Shown here one piece after another: positions 6,772 to 13,753 of a DNA stretch of 64,000 nt. Under the pieces are notes generated by a model. The model saw nothing but the letters and a program-made list of their open reading frames with translations. It was not told where the DNA came from and did no database searches. The position numbers and the translations under genes are program-made. Source of the stretch: Candidatus Enterococcus moelleringii (GTDB taxonomy: Bacteria; Bacillota; Bacilli; Lactobacillales; Enterococcaceae); NCBI RefSeq assembly GCF_017377575.1, contig NZ_JAFREM010000017.1, positions 19,801 through 83,800 of the forward strand. The letters run 5' to 3'. Numbering within the stretch: the stretch's first letter is position 1; every line of letters begins with the position of its first letter.

Positions 6772-7511
6772 TACTCAAGATTCAAATAATCCCGCACCAT
6801 TTTCATTTTTTTACGGGAGATGGCACAGCGTTGGCCGTTATGCATGGTCAGCTCCAGCATTTCCTTGTCGATGGAGCGAACGTTGTCCAAGTTAACCACA
6901 TAGGATTTATGGACTCGCTCAAAGTTATCCCCCAGATCAACAGTCTCCTTGATCGCGCCGTAAAAAGGAATCCGTCCAGTCGATGTATAAACATAGAGCA
7001 CATGGGGTTTAGGCGAAGTTTCAAAAAACAGAATATCCTCATAGTTCACATAGCGCTCGCTTTTTCCCGTCTTGATCATATACTGTTGCCTTTTTTCAGG
7101 TTGAACCTTTTGTTTTTCAAAAATGGTGTCTAAACACTCAGTGATCGCAGCCTGCATCGATTCAACCGTATCTTTTATAATAAAGTCCAAAGCTTCCACC
7201 TTGTGTTTAAAGGTCAATGGTACCATTTCATCATGAGTGGTAATGAAAATAATTTTCCCTAATGCATCGTACTTTCGGATCTCCTTAGCCAGAATGATCC
7301 CATCCATCTCATCCTCGCCAAGATTAATATCCAGAAAATAAATCCCTGTAGTATCACGATTTTCCCTCAGATAAGCTAAAATTTCTCTGGGTTTATCTGT
7401 AGATAGAGTCATAGAAGCATCCAGCTCTTTAATCATAATCTGCCTCTCGATGTGTCCTTTGTAGAACGCCCGCAGCGGTGACTCATCTTCGCAAATGAAG
7501 ACCTTCATCAT
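6771..7511 (-). CDS. LytTR response regulator, AgrA-like
   Basis: This 246-residue protein has a receiver domain (acidic residues ED near 8-9, phospho-acceptor Asp near 61 in YFLDINLG) and a C-terminal LytTR DNA-binding domain (from about residue 145, with HKSYVVNLDNV). This is the architecture of AgrA, FsrA and ComE, which bind paired direct repeats about 21-22 bp apart. Such repeats are seen at 8813-8845 and 10784-10816, so these are its likely targets. It lies 14 bases after the AgrC-like kinase gene in one operon. No AgrB or AgrD gene is present in the window. Confidence 0.92.
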   Translation of the reverse strand: MMKVFICEDESPLRAFYKGHIERQIMIKELDASMTLSTDKPREILAYLRENRDTTGIYFLDINLGEDEMDGIILAKEIRKYDALGKIIFITTHDEMVPLTFKHKVEALDFIIKDTVESMQAAITECLDTIFEKQKVQPEKRQQYMIKTGKSERYVNYEDILFFETSPKPHVLYVYTSTGRIPFYGAIKETVDLGDNFERVHKSYVVNLDNVRSIDKEMLELTMHNGQRCAISRKKMKMVRDYLNLE

Positions 7512-7525
7512 AATAAAACTTCCCC

Positions 7526-8791
7526 TTAAAAAATAATTTTTTGAATAAAGTATTGATCGACGATTTCAGTTTCCAATAAAAGGTCCGTTTCCTCCATGAT
7601 TTCTCGCAGGTTGCTCAACCCAATTCCGCGATTTGACCCCTTCGTAGAAAAACCTTTTTCCTCCAGCTGATACAACGGCGGCAAATCAGCAGAGCAGCTG
7701 TTCTTGACGATAATCAGATTGCTGCCATCATTTTCAATCAGAGCAATCTGCAGGTCGCCTTGTTCCAGCTCCTCAAGGGCATCTACCGAATTATCCAGAA
7801 TAATCCCCAATGCGCGAACCAACGAAATCTCGTCTTTTTCTTCCACAAAGAAATTCTTGTCGATCTCTAAATTCAGATTTACTTTTTCACTATCAATTAT
7901 ACTCAATTTTACGTAGAAAATGCTACGCAAAGCCATACTTTGAATTCTCGATAGCTTGTTGAGCTGAGTATTTACGATATTCAAACTTTCCGAACTCTGC
8001 TTTATTTGTGTGAAGTAATACTTTTTCAGGTCCTCATACTTGTCCTCATGGAAATAACTATCCATGCTCAATAGAATGTTTTGGTAGTCATGCTTAAACT
8101 TCCGAACCTCTTCAGCGTTCTTTTCGATAGATTTTAAGTAGGATAGCTGATTTTCATAGATCGCTTTTTTGCTTTCCGATTCTAGGCGCATCGCTTCGCT
8201 GCGTTGAGCTAAAAAAAGTACTACTGATAGAAAAAGAAACAATGTAAAGAAAATTTGGCTCATTAAACTCAATGAAACAATTTTGTTATTTGGGATAGTT
8301 AACTCTACTAAAAAAATATTTTTGATGAATAGAAAAAGTAAAAATAAACAAAGTGCTAAAATTGGAAATAGTGATTTTGGAACTCTATTTTTTAAGTATA
8401 GTAATACTTTTTTTTCTAAAATGGATATTGTTAAAATCACTAATAAAGATGCGAGCATTATTAATAAATAAGACTTTAGTAACGAATTCATATTATAGAA
8501 CATTAATGGATTGGTGATAACTCTAGTTATGTTGTCGTTTATAAAGACTAAAGAGCTATATATACCAGAGATTAATGTATTCTTTTCTGAAAAATAGAAT
8601 GAGAAAAATAAAATAAAAAAAGAAATCATTATTCTCAGAGTTTCGCTTGAAATAACTGGAGATATCCGTATTGTCAATAATAGTAATGATGCGAGTATTA
8701 TGTCTTTGCTATAGTGCCTAGACTTAAAATAGTACATGCAAAAGATTAATGGTAAGGTGCCTAGGATGTCTAATACTATACTTGTTATCAA
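7526..8791 (-). CDS. AgrC-like sensor histidine kinase (GHKL type)
   Basis: This 421-residue kinase has about six N-terminal membrane segments (to about residue 195), the unusual His box KFKHDYQNIL with His near 234, and a GHKL ATPase domain with LDNSVDALEE and GFSTKGSNRGIGLSNL. This layout is that of AgrC and FsrC peptide-pheromone receptors. The start is a TTG with GGAGG (minus strand of 8799-8803) seven bases before it. It is divergent from the secreted small protein gene at 8900, and the repeats between them could control both. The AT-rich base composition of the membrane part is typical for such receptors. The ligand is unknown. Confidence 0.9.
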   Translation of the reverse strand: MITSIVLDILGTLPLIFCMYYFKSRHYSKDIILASLLLLTIRISPVISSETLRIMISFFILFFSFYFSEKNTLISGIYSSLVFINDNITRVITNPLMFYNMNSLLKSYLLIMLASLLVILTISILEKKVLLYLKNRVPKSLFPILALCLFLLFLFIKNIFLVELTIPNNKIVSLSLMSQIFFTLFLFLSVVLFLAQRSEAMRLESESKKAIYENQLSYLKSIEKNAEEVRKFKHDYQNILLSMDSYFHEDKYEDLKKYYFTQIKQSSESLNIVNTQLNKLSRIQSMALRSIFYVKLSIIDSEKVNLNLEIDKNFFVEEKDEISLVRALGIILDNSVDALEELEQGDLQIALIENDGSNLIIVKNSCSADLPPLYQLEEKGFSTKGSNRGIGLSNLREIMEETDLLLETEIVDQYFIQKIIF

Positions 8792-8812
8792 TTTCCAACC
8801 TCCGTGTATTGT

Positions 8813-8845
8813 GTCGATTATGATGGTATTTGGGTCGATTATGAC
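8813..8845 (+). promoter_or_regulatory. LytTR-type direct repeat operator
   Basis: GTCGATTATGA occurs at 8813-8823 and again at 8834-8844, exactly 21 bp apart, on the same face of the helix. This is the spacing known for AgrA/ComE-type regulators. The second copy ends 6 bases before a -35 element. It lies between the AgrC-like gene and the secreted small protein gene. Confidence 0.75.
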
Positions 8846-8850
8846 GAAGT

Positions 8851-8879
8851 TTTCTGGCTTGAAAAAATATCAATATACT
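8851..8879 (+). promoter_or_regulatory. promoter of the secreted small protein gene
   Basis: A weak -35 (TTTCTG, 8851-8856) and a good -10 (TATACT, 8874-8879) are separated by 17 bases. The weak -35 directly behind the direct repeats fits activation by the LytTR regulator. Confidence 0.6.
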
Positions 8880-8899
8880 GATAATAGGGAGGCGACACT

Positions 8900-9139
8900 A
8901 TGAAAAAAATATTTTTAATTATGGGGATAATGACTGTATTTATTTCTCCCATGGCAAGTCAAGCAACATCTATAAATTCTATTTCGGATTCAGCAATTAC
9001 TCAGGCAAATGCAATAAGCCCTAGAATGGCGGTAAAGTTCACTTTTTCATATCCACCACCGCAGAAATTCAACGGCATGACGCTAATTTACTCCTTCTAT
9101 AGAGCGAGCGACAAGGTGTATATTGGGTACTATCGATAG
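8900..9139 (+). CDS. small secreted protein divergent from the AgrC/A-like genes
   Basis: This 79-residue protein has a classical signal peptide (MKKIFLIMGIMTVFISPMASQA, cleavage likely after SQA). The mature part is about 57 residues: a Ser/Asn/Ile-rich N-terminal stretch up to SPR, then an aromatic C-terminal half with PPPQKF and a YIGYYR end. The ribosome binding site is GGGAGG, seven bases before the ATG. It follows a promoter with LytTR-type repeats, so it is probably switched on by the adjacent two-component system. It could be a signal, a bacteriocin-like effector or a surface protein; the sequence does not decide. I do not recognise a named family. Confidence 0.8.
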   Translation: MKKIFLIMGIMTVFISPMASQATSINSISDSAITQANAISPRMAVKFTFSYPPPQKFNGMTLIYSFYRASDKVYIGYYR

Positions 9140-9237
9140 TTAACACTGCTAAAAGAATGTATTTTTGATTCTAATTATAGCATGATATCAATGAACATTC
9201 TCTGATATGTCACAAAATAAAAGATTGCCTAAAACAA

Positions 9238-9294
9238 AAAAAGTTATCTAACCATACGTCGAAATCGAACTGATGTATAGTTGGATGACTTTTT
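9238..9294. terminator. bidirectional terminator
   Basis: A stem of about 20 bp (9238-9257 with 9275-9294, a few G-U pairs and one mismatch) has A-rich and T-rich flanks. It lies between the small secreted protein gene and the convergent XRE gene. Confidence 0.8.
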
Positions 9295-9307
9295 CGTTTT
9301 AATGATC

Positions 9308-9514
9308 TCACTCCTCCCCCACAAACTCCAAAATATCCCCAGGCTGACAATCCAAAATGGTACAGATTTTCTCCAAAGTATTGAACCGAATCCCTTTGGC
9401 TTTTCCTGTTTTTAGAATAGACAGATTAGCCGGTGCGATGCCGACTTGTTTAGCGAGTTCGTTGGATGTGATTTTGCGATCCAGCATCACTCGATCCAAG
9501 TTTATTTTAATCAT
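9308..9514 (-). CDS. XRE family regulator, YozG-like
   Basis: This 68-residue Cro/CI-type helix-turn-helix protein (MIKINLDRVMLDRKITSNELAKQ...) belongs to the small regulators usually encoded beside DUF2975 membrane proteins. I chose the internal ATG at 9514 because AGAAGGAG lies just before it; a start 33 bases upstream has no such site. It is the last gene of a three-gene operon with two DUF2975 genes. It probably controls this operon, perhaps through the repeated elements at the operon promoter near 10673-10709. Confidence 0.85.
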   Translation of the reverse strand: MIKINLDRVMLDRKITSNELAKQVGIAPANLSILKTGKAKGIRFNTLEKICTILDCQPGDILEFVGEE

Positions 9515-9530
9515 AAGCGACAATCTCCTT

Positions 9531-10064
9531 CTATATAAATGCGTCACTCTCTTTCTTCAGACGTACCCCATGCTTGAACACCATGTAGATAACGTAAATC
9601 CCCATCACCACTAGGAAACCTTCAAATAAGTAGACCAGAGCACTAGGTGAGGTTGCAGTCAGCAATGTAATATGGTTGATTTTGTTAAACCCAGCAACCA
9701 AAGCTTCGATGACCGCTGAAGCGCCATAAAAAATCAAAACTTTTTTAATCAGCTGCAGGTTGCGTTCCTCAAAATAAATCTCATCGTTTAAGTTTTGCAG
9801 CAGGTTGCGGATACAATTCAAGTAACCGAACATCAGAATAGACTGAACGACAGAAACAGCAAACAAATAAACAGAAGCAGTTGTTACGGACAGCATGCTA
9901 TTTTTTAAAACCATGCCTTCACTGACGATTTTGAACATTTCTTGGCGAGAATCTGCAGGGAACGCCATTATTACGAGAATGATTGAGGCAAGTACAAAAA
10001 GCACCTGCAAGGTGAAGCAGCAAAACGCCAGCACACCCAAGATAAATCGTTCATATTTTTTCAT
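9531..10064 (-). CDS. DUF2975 membrane protein (second copy of the pair)
   Basis: This 177-residue protein has four predicted membrane helices and the DUF2975 hallmark LNCIRNLLQNLNDEIYFEERN followed by a short helix and another membrane span. Its neighbour upstream is a paralogue with the same motif. The family has no known biochemical function and is generally found with a small XRE regulator, as here. The pair probably arose by duplication. The 16-base gap to the XRE gene indicates co-transcription. Confidence 0.85.
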   Translation of the reverse strand: MKKYERFILGVLAFCCFTLQVLFVLASIILVIMAFPADSRQEMFKIVSEGMVLKNSMLSVTTASVYLFAVSVVQSILMFGYLNCIRNLLQNLNDEIYFEERNLQLIKKVLIFYGASAVIEALVAGFNKINHITLLTATSPSALVYLFEGFLVVMGIYVIYMVFKHGVRLKKESDAFI

Positions 10065-10086
10065 TTTTACACACCTCTCTGTATCT

Positions 10087-10641
10087 CTATACTATTGATT
10101 GATTCTCTTGTTTCAGTAAAACACCTTGTCGAAAAACCACATAGAGGACATAAATTCCCATGACAGTAATCAAACCATCAAACACGCCCACCCAGCTGTA
10201 AGCCGGATAAGCAGAAGCATCGTATAAGTAAGTGACGTTGAATGCTCTGTGAATAAGCTCCAGCCCAAAATTGACTAACGTATAAAGTGAGAAAAATATG
10301 AGGGTACGTTTAATCATTTTAAGGTTCTTTTCTTCAAAATATATCTTTTCGTTAATATTTTGCAGCAAGTGTCGAATGCAGTTGAGGTATAGAAACAGCG
10401 TTAAGCTAGTGAAAAAGAGAATCCCTAAATAGAAAGCAGCATAAAAATTGGGCGTCAATGAACTATTTGTCAGGTCAATATTGTCTAGAATCATTGCAAT
10501 GGCGTCTTTTCTATTGGTAGATGAGGAACCAAACATCCAGATAGTCATAATCGTCCCCAGAAAAAGAAATGCTTGCATCATAAGTGTAAAGAGACTCAAT
10601 AAACCGATAATCGCTGTCGAATACTTATTCATCGTATTCAC
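10087..10641 (-). CDS. DUF2975 membrane protein (first copy of the pair)
   Basis: This 184-residue protein has four predicted membrane helices and shares with the next gene the motif LNCIRHLLQNINEKIYFEEKN. It is the first gene of the operon. A clear promoter lies upstream on the minus strand, with its -35 inside one of two perfect 16-bp direct repeats. Function is unknown. Confidence 0.85.
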   Translation of the reverse strand: MNTMNKYSTAIIGLLSLFTLMMQAFLFLGTIMTIWMFGSSSTNRKDAIAMILDNIDLTNSSLTPNFYAAFYLGILFFTSLTLFLYLNCIRHLLQNINEKIYFEEKNLKMIKRTLIFFSLYTLVNFGLELIHRAFNVTYLYDASAYPAYSWVGVFDGLITVMGIYVLYVVFRQGVLLKQENQSIV

Positions 10642-10652
10642 CCCTTTTCTAT

Positions 10653-10709
10653 ATTATAAAACATAAAACTTTTAATGTAAAACGATATTTTGATAATGTA
10701 AAACGATAT
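10653..10709 (-). promoter_or_regulatory. promoter and double direct-repeat operator of the DUF2975 operon
   Basis: On the minus strand a -35 TTTACA (10676-10681) and a -10 TATAAT (10653-10658) are 17 bases apart. The 16-bp sequence TAATGTAAAACGATAT occurs on the plus strand at 10673-10688 and again, identical, at 10694-10709, 21 bp apart. The inner copy covers the -35, so binding there should repress. The binder may be the XRE protein or the LytTR regulator. Confidence 0.75.
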
Positions 10710-10783
10710 GAGAGGTTTCTTAGATTCGTCAGTAGATTCGAGTCGTTATCAAAAAATAATGAACTTTGAATGTTAACAAATGC

Positions 10784-10851
10784 GATGATTCTGACGAAAA
10801 AAGGGTCGATTTTGACATTCTTGTTAATTTTTTGTCAAAATGGTCTAAAAT
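10784..10851 (+). promoter_or_regulatory. second LytTR-type direct repeat and promoter
   Basis: GATTCTGAC (10787-10795) and GATTTTGAC (10808-10816) are 21 bp apart, and the second copy reads GTCGATTTTGAC, close to the GTCGATTATGAC seen at 8834-8845. A -35 TTGTTA (10821-10826) and a -10 TAAAAT (10846-10851, spacer 19) follow at nearly the same distance as at the first site. Confidence 0.6.
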
Positions 10852-10872
10852 AATAGTACTTAGGAGGCGGCG

Positions 10873-11073
10873 GTATTTAAGCGTTTAGTAATGGGTATAG
10901 TCAGTGTTTGGCGCTCTCATTATAATAGAACAACTTCCCCAGATTCGTATAATGACATTCAAACTATTCAAACGAACGAAATTATCCCCAGGAGTGTTTT
11001 TGCGCAAATGTTTTCTTCCTAGCCTCCTAAGGTTTTTATGAAGCATTTTATGTGGATTAATTCGTCTTCCTAA
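10873..11073 (+). pseudogene. decayed paralogue of the small secreted protein
   Basis: After GGAGG at 10863-10867 there is no usable start codon where one is expected (GTA or ATT). The frame then reads FKRLVMGIVSVW, comparable with FLIMGIMTVF of the gene at 8900. It continues to EIIPR (compare AISPR), meets a TAG at 11020-11022 right after MFSS, and then reads PPKVF (compare FSYPPPQKF) up to TAA at 11071-11073. The similar order of landmarks in one frame, the matching promoter repeats and the terminator after it support a degenerate second copy. An alternative is a 43-residue peptide from the ATG at 10891. Confidence 0.55.
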
Positions 11074-11085
11074 CGAACAAAACGC

Positions 11086-11121
11086 AACGTCTAAGCTGAA
11101 AGATGCTTAGGCGTTTTTTTG
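11086..11121 (+). terminator. intrinsic terminator
   Basis: An 11-bp stem (11086-11096 with 11105-11115, one G-U pair), an 8-base loop and a run of seven Ts. It ends the transcript of the decayed peptide gene before the P-type ATPase gene. Confidence 0.85.
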
Positions 11122-11216
11122 TGTTCTCTGAGCGAGTTTGCGAAGCCTTTCCTACAAAAGCTGAATCTTCCTTGAAAATTTCCGATCGTGGTAAGATGGA
11201 AATAGAGGTGAGTCAC

Positions 11217-13634
11217 GTGAAGAAAATGAAGCGAGCAGCGACTAGTCAGGCAGCTGTTGAACAGGTGAAGATTCCCCCAGTTCTTCATGGTTTAACGGAG
11301 CAGGAAGCGGCGGCTAGAACCGAAAAGGGTCAAGTAAACCAAACAGAAGAGAACTTGTTGAAGTCAGATGGTCAGATCATCAAGGAAAATACCGTCAATG
11401 TCTTCAATCTGCTGAATCTAGTGTTGGCACTTTTTGTCTTGTTGGTGGGTTCACCGAAAAACACGTTGTTCTTTGGCGTAGTAATCATCAATACGCTGAT
11501 CGGAGTATTTCAAGAGCTGCGAGCCAAGCATACGATTGATAAGTTGTCAGTTTTGGCAAAGGATCAAGCGACAGTTTTGCGGGGCGGCAAGCTGCAGAGG
11601 ATCGATCAAGAAGCAATTGTTTTAGGGGACACGCTACTGTTGAAAAATGGCGATCAGGTGCCAGTGGATGGGGAGATCCTCTCGGGCGAAGGCATGGAAG
11701 TGGACGAATCCTTGTTAACCGGTGAGGCGGATCGCATCCTCAAGCAGCCGACGGATCGGTTATATAGTGGAAGTTTCGTGACAGCCGGACAAGGCTTTTA
11801 TCGAGCAACGGCGGTAGGGGCGGATAATTTTGCCCAGCGGCTATCCAGCGAAGCCAAAAGCGAAACCGGCAACAGCTCGCAACTAACCAAGGTGTTAAGC
11901 CGCATGATTACGGTTTTAACTGTGATCATCGTGCCGGTAGGTTTAATGATGCTGTATTCTCAATACCAAGCGTCTTCTTCGATTCGGCAGGCAGTTTTGG
12001 GAACTGTGGCCGCTCTCGTCAGCATGATTCCAGAGGGCTTGATGCTCCTGACCAGTGTCGCTTTTGCGGTGGGGGCGGCCAACTTAGCCCGGAAAAAAGT
12101 ACTGGTGCAGGCTTTGCCTTCCATCGAAACCTTGGCACGCGTGGATGTCATCTGTTTGGACAAAACCGGAACCATCACCGACGGCACCTTGCGCTTTGAA
12201 GAAAGTCTCTTAGGCCAAGTCACCGAGGAACGCTTTAAAGTGATTATGTCGGCCCTGATGAAAAATCTAACCGACGATAATGCCACAGCTCAAGCATTGC
12301 GAAATGCATTCCAAACTGACAACGATTGGCAAGTGGAGAAGATGATTCCTTTTTCTTCAGCCCGTAAATGGAGCGGCGTTACCTTTCAAAATGAAGGCAG
12401 CTACGTCGTTGGCGCGCCTGAATTTATTTTTTCAACTGTGCCGGAGGAATTCCAACAAGCGATCCAACCCTATATGGAACAAGGTTATCGCGTCTTAGCA
12501 CTGGCTTCCTATCCTGAAGTGTTAAGCGAAACCTTTGAAAAGGAACCCAATTGGCTGGCAACCTTGATCATTTCAGATAATTTGCGGGAAAATGCCCAGG
12601 AAACCTTTGGCTATTTTGCCAAACAGGATGTCCAACTAAAGGTCATTTCTGGCGATCATCCTTTAACCGTCTCAAAAATCGCTCAAAAAGCCGGAATTCA
12701 ACGAGCGGAATATTATGTGGATATGTCTGAAATAGACGATTGGACCAACTACCGCGTTTTAGCGAAGTCTAACACGGTTTTCGGCCGAGTATCACCGTAT
12801 CAAAAACAACGGCTGATCCAAGCCTTGCAGGATGAGGATTACACCGTTTGTATGACTGGTGACGGAGTGAACGACGTGTTAGCCTTAAGGCAAGCAGATA
12901 TCGGTGTTGCTATGGCGAATGGTAGTAGTGCGGCCAGAGCAGCGGCGGATGTGATTTTGCTGGAATCGGATTTTAAACGGATGAAGGATGTGCTAAATGA
13001 AGGCCGGCGCGTGATCAACAATATCGAGCGGGTCGCTTCCATGTATTTGGTCAAAACGATCTACTCGCTAATCTTAGCGGTAATTTTCATGTTCATAGCT
13101 AGTCCGTATCCTTTTGCGCCGATTCAACTGACGCCAATTAACGCGTTGACTGTCGGCATCCCATCGTTTTTCCTAGCCTTGAAACCTAGCTACGAACGAA
13201 TCAAGGGGGACTTTTTGAACAATATTTTGCGGGTATCGGTACCGGGTGCGGTGACGGTGGTGGCGGCAGTGATGCTGATTCAGTTAGCCGGCTATCTATT
13301 CCAGCTGCCCTTTAGCGCGACGTCCACCATGTCGGTCTTTTTAACCGGCTGTGTCGGATTGCTGGTTCTGTACTTAGTTTCCTTCCCGTTGGATAAAAAG
13401 AAAATTACCTTAATTGCCGTTCTTGCAGCTATCTATCTCAGCTGTTTCTTAGTTTTCCGGCGATTCTTTGACTTTGACGTCTTATACAATCGCAATTTAT
13501 TCTTCGTTATACCTTTGACCATCGGGGTTTATTGGTTGTTTAAAGCCATGACCGCACTAATGAACAAGTTGGTAAACGCAAGAGTCCGCTGGCAGGAACG
13601 CCGCCGGAACAAGCGTCGTTCGCGGGTTATTTAG
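11217..13634 (+). CDS. cation-transporting P-type ATPase, CtpE-like
   Basis: This protein of about 805 residues is a complete P-type ATPase. It has an actuator domain with LTGEAD, a membrane PEGL motif (SMIPEGLMLLTS), the phosphorylated Asp in CLDKTGTITDG (about residue 315), and the hinge TGDGVNDVLALRQADIGVAM. About ten membrane helices are expected. The run from PEGL through VQALPSIETLARVD to DKTGT strongly recalls mycobacterial CtpE, a calcium transporter, so calcium or another divalent cation is a reasonable guess. I chose the GTG at 11217 because AGAGGTGAG precedes it; an ATG at 11226 is also possible. Earlier starts would overlap the preceding terminator. Confidence 0.88.
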   Translation: MKKMKRAATSQAAVEQVKIPPVLHGLTEQEAAARTEKGQVNQTEENLLKSDGQIIKENTVNVFNLLNLVLALFVLLVGSPKNTLFFGVVIINTLIGVFQELRAKHTIDKLSVLAKDQATVLRGGKLQRIDQEAIVLGDTLLLKNGDQVPVDGEILSGEGMEVDESLLTGEADRILKQPTDRLYSGSFVTAGQGFYRATAVGADNFAQRLSSEAKSETGNSSQLTKVLSRMITVLTVIIVPVGLMMLYSQYQASSSIRQAVLGTVAALVSMIPEGLMLLTSVAFAVGAANLARKKVLVQALPSIETLARVDVICLDKTGTITDGTLRFEESLLGQVTEERFKVIMSALMKNLTDDNATAQALRNAFQTDNDWQVEKMIPFSSARKWSGVTFQNEGSYVVGAPEFIFSTVPEEFQQAIQPYMEQGYRVLALASYPEVLSETFEKEPNWLATLIISDNLRENAQETFGYFAKQDVQLKVISGDHPLTVSKIAQKAGIQRAEYYVDMSEIDDWTNYRVLAKSNTVFGRVSPYQKQRLIQALQDEDYTVCMTGDGVNDVLALRQADIGVAMANGSSAARAAADVILLESDFKRMKDVLNEGRRVINNIERVASMYLVKTIYSLILAVIFMFIASPYPFAPIQLTPINALTVGIPSFFLALKPSYERIKGDFLNNILRVSVPGAVTVVAAVMLIQLAGYLFQLPFSATSTMSVFLTGCVGLLVLYLVSFPLDKKKITLIAVLAAIYLSCFLVFRRFFDFDVLYNRNLFFVIPLTIGVYWLFKAMTALMNKLVNARVRWQERRRNKRRSRVI

Positions 13635-13680
13635 CTGCTGTGGGATCTAATTAGGTGGAATTTACCAAAAAAATGCAAAT

Positions 13681-13715
13681 AAATCACGGAAAAGGCTTTC
13701 TTTTCCGTGATTTTT
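13681..13715 (+). terminator. intrinsic terminator of the P-type ATPase gene
   Basis: A 13-bp perfect stem (13681-13693 with 13701-13713), a 7-base loop and Ts. Confidence 0.85.
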
Positions 13716-13723
13716 GGTATAAT
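13715..13723 (+). promoter_or_regulatory. extended -10 promoter of the phosphomutase gene
   Basis: TGGTATAAT at 13715-13723 is a perfect extended -10 with no clear -35. It begins directly at the end of the preceding terminator, 31 bases before the start codon. Confidence 0.6.
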
Positions 13724-13753
13724 AGACTAAAAGTAAATAGAGGAGGCAGTTCT

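Noticed and set aside
11103..11216. Upstream extension of the P-type ATPase reading frame
   Set aside because: The extension begins inside a terminator hairpin and has no ribosome binding site.
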